A program made the translations under genes and the position numbers. Positions 31,628-32,257 of a stretch of DNA of 32,257 nucleotides are shown piece by piece. The stretch is taken from assembly GCA_024682555.1 (NCBI GenBank), contig JAIKZD010000092.1, positions 1-32,257 of the forward strand. Reading direction: 5' to 3'. A model generated the notes under the pieces. That model was given only the letters and a program-made list of their open reading frames with translations. It made no database searches and was not told the DNA's origin. Positions within the stretch are counted from its first letter, which is position 1; each line of letters starts with the position of its first letter. The stretch is from Lachnospiraceae bacterium. Lineage in GTDB: Bacteria; Bacillota; Clostridia; Lachnospirales; Lachnospiraceae.

Positions 31628-31709
31628 TGGATGGGGGTGGATTCGAACCACCGAAGCAATTTGCAGCAGATTTACAGTCTGTCCCCTTTGGCCACTCGGG
31701 AACCCATCC
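31628..31709 (-). tRNA. tRNA-Tyr (GUA)
   Basis: An 82-base class II tRNA with a long variable arm. The acceptor GGATGGG pairs with CCCATCC; the anticodon in ACTGTAAAT is GTA; the T-loop is TTCGAAT. A73 is the discriminator and no CCA is encoded. Confidence 0.96.
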
Positions 31710-31744
31710 ATATAAAGTTTTGCCATCGATGCGGCTTTTACAAA

Positions 31745-31817
31745 AGCCGATGATCGGACTCGAACCGATAACCTGCTGATTACAAATCAGCTGCTCTGCC
31801 AATTGAGCCACATCGGC
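31745..31817 (-). tRNA. tRNA-Thr (UGU)
   Basis: A 73-base gene; acceptor GCCGATG pairs with CATCGGC; the anticodon stem-loop CTGATTTGTAATCAG gives TGT; the T-loop is TTCGAGT. The discriminator is U73, and no CCA is encoded. Confidence 0.96.
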
Positions 31818-31824
31818 AAAATAA

Positions 31825-31897
31825 TGGGACCTATAGGGCTCGAACCTATGACCCTCTGCTTGTAAGGCAGATGCTCTCCCAGCTGAGCTAAGATCCC
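31825..31897 (-). tRNA. tRNA-Val (UAC)
   Basis: A 73-base gene; acceptor GGGATCT pairs with AGGTCCC (one G-U); the anticodon stem-loop CTGCCTTACAAGCAG gives TAC; the T-loop is TTCGAGC. A73 is the discriminator; no CCA is encoded. Confidence 0.96.
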
Positions 31898-31905
31898 AAG
31901 TGATT

Positions 31906-31970
31906 TAGTAGTGAGAGTATACCGGATTGATCTGTATCTGTTTCCGCCTGATCGTTACGACTCACTGCTA
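31906..31970 (-). other. tRNA spacer with long-range hairpin
   Basis: The 74-base spacer between tRNA-Asp and tRNA-Val is longer than the other tRNA spacers here (7-35 bases). Its ends pair: 31906-31915 (TAGTAGTGAG) with 31961-31970 (CTCACTGCTA), 9 of 10 positions plus one possible G-U. It may be a processing stem. I see no gene in it. Confidence 0.4.
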
Positions 31971-31971
31971 A

Positions 31972-32045
31972 CGACCCAGACGGGACTCGAACCCGTGACC
32001 TCCGCCGTGACAGGGCGGCGCTCTAACCAACTGAGCCACTGGGCC
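31972..32045 (-). tRNA. tRNA-Asp (GUC)
   Basis: A 74-base gene; acceptor GGCCCAG pairs with CTGGGTC (one G-U); the anticodon loop in GCCCTGTCACGGC gives GTC; the T-loop is TTCGAGT. The discriminator G73 is the one expected for Asp. No CCA is encoded. Confidence 0.96.
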
Positions 32046-32075
32046 AGACATATACCCTCAAAACCGAACACTGAA

Positions 32076-32105
32076 ATAATATCACACACCCGTGATCATT
32101 GTCAA
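32076..32105 (-). promoter_or_regulatory. Promoter-like sequence between 23S rRNA and the tRNA array
   Basis: On the minus strand, a perfect TTGACA (32100-32105), 18 bases, TATTAT (32076-32081) with a TGn extension (TGATATTAT). It begins about 13 bases after the 23S end and would start a transcript about 25 bases before tRNA-Asp. Between them is GTTCGGTTTTGAGGG, resembling a boxA-like rRNA spacer motif. Confidence 0.6.
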
Positions 32106-32117
32106 ACATCTTTATCA

Positions 32118-32257
32118 TAGGAAAAGCTTTCGACCGATTAGTAGTTATCAGCTCAATACATTACTGCACTTACACCTTAACCCTATCTACCTCGTAGTCT
32201 TCAAGGGGTCTTATGGCTATGCCTTGGATATCTCATCTTAAGGGGGGCTTCACGCTT
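32118..32257 (-). rRNA. 23S ribosomal RNA, 3' end (partial)
   Basis: The minus strand carries the last approximately 140 bases of a 23S gene; it continues beyond the window. Recognisable segments are CCTTGAAGACTACGAGG, GTTAAGGTGTAAGTGCAG and TGAGCTGATAACTACTAATC, then GGTCGAAAGCTTTTCC at the end. The exact 3' end (near 32118) is estimated by comparison with the known E. coli end and may be off by several bases. No 5S gene follows. Confidence 0.93.

Overview
The window reads as chromosome of a strictly fermentative Firmicute of class Clostridia, most likely family Lachnospiraceae (Butyrivibrio/Roseburia-like). This is inferred from moderate GC, strong AGGAGG-type ribosome binding sites, sigma-A promoters with extended -10 elements, a HrcA/CIRCE operator, class 1B PyrD with PyrK, acetate kinase, and a GH10 xylanase beside a CUT1 sugar ABC transporter. 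No phage, CRISPR, insertion sequence or plasmid gene is visible.

Layout. 1-2340: a small double-glycine-leader peptide gene and a leaderless GH10 xylanase, both on the minus strand. The xylanase is bracketed by two same-orientation copies of a complex inverted-repeat element. 2148-2870: an hsp20 gene with a sigma-A promoter that overlaps a CIRCE operator, closed by a strong terminator. 2881-7463: a four-gene carbohydrate ABC transporter operon (ATPase, two permeases, a lipoprotein binding protein with an unusual C-terminal membrane helix). 7540-10470: trkA-trkH potassium uptake. 10463-11724 (minus): a two-gene set for a membrane-anchored protein and an OB-fold-like lipoprotein. 11808-16144 (plus): a small unknown protein, an exported trigger-factor-like PPIase lipoprotein, asnS, and a coiled-coil NlpC/P60 cell-wall hydrolase whose promoter contains a perfect 16-bp palindrome.

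16181-22655 (minus): a tightly packed eight-gene run, pyrC-pyrK-pyrD-ispE-gntR-DUF1934-deoC-FRG, with several overlapping starts and stops. It joins pyrimidine synthesis, isoprenoid synthesis and deoxynucleoside catabolism to a regulator and an FRG-domain protein of unknown role. The plsC-type acyltransferase is divergent from it. 23454-29328 (minus): ackA, the CCA-adding enzyme, a PEGA-repeat surface protein and a large polytopic membrane protein. 29377-31373 (minus): a D,D-carboxypeptidase followed by an RluA-type pseudouridine synthase.

31496-32257 (minus): the 3' end of a 23S rRNA, then a promoter-like sequence and tRNA-Asp, Val, Thr, Tyr and initiator Met genes, ending in a strong terminator. 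No 5S gene lies between the 23S and the tRNAs. None of the five tRNA genes encodes its CCA tail, so all depend on a CCA-adding enzyme such as the one in this window.

Most of the window is ordinary core genome. The parts most worth a second look are the repeat-bracketed xylanase with the adjacent GG-leader peptide, the palindromic promoter of the NlpC/P60 gene, the doubly anchored binding protein, the exported trigger factor, and the FRG gene coupled to deoC. I do not see a clear, complete, undescribed defence or biosynthetic system.
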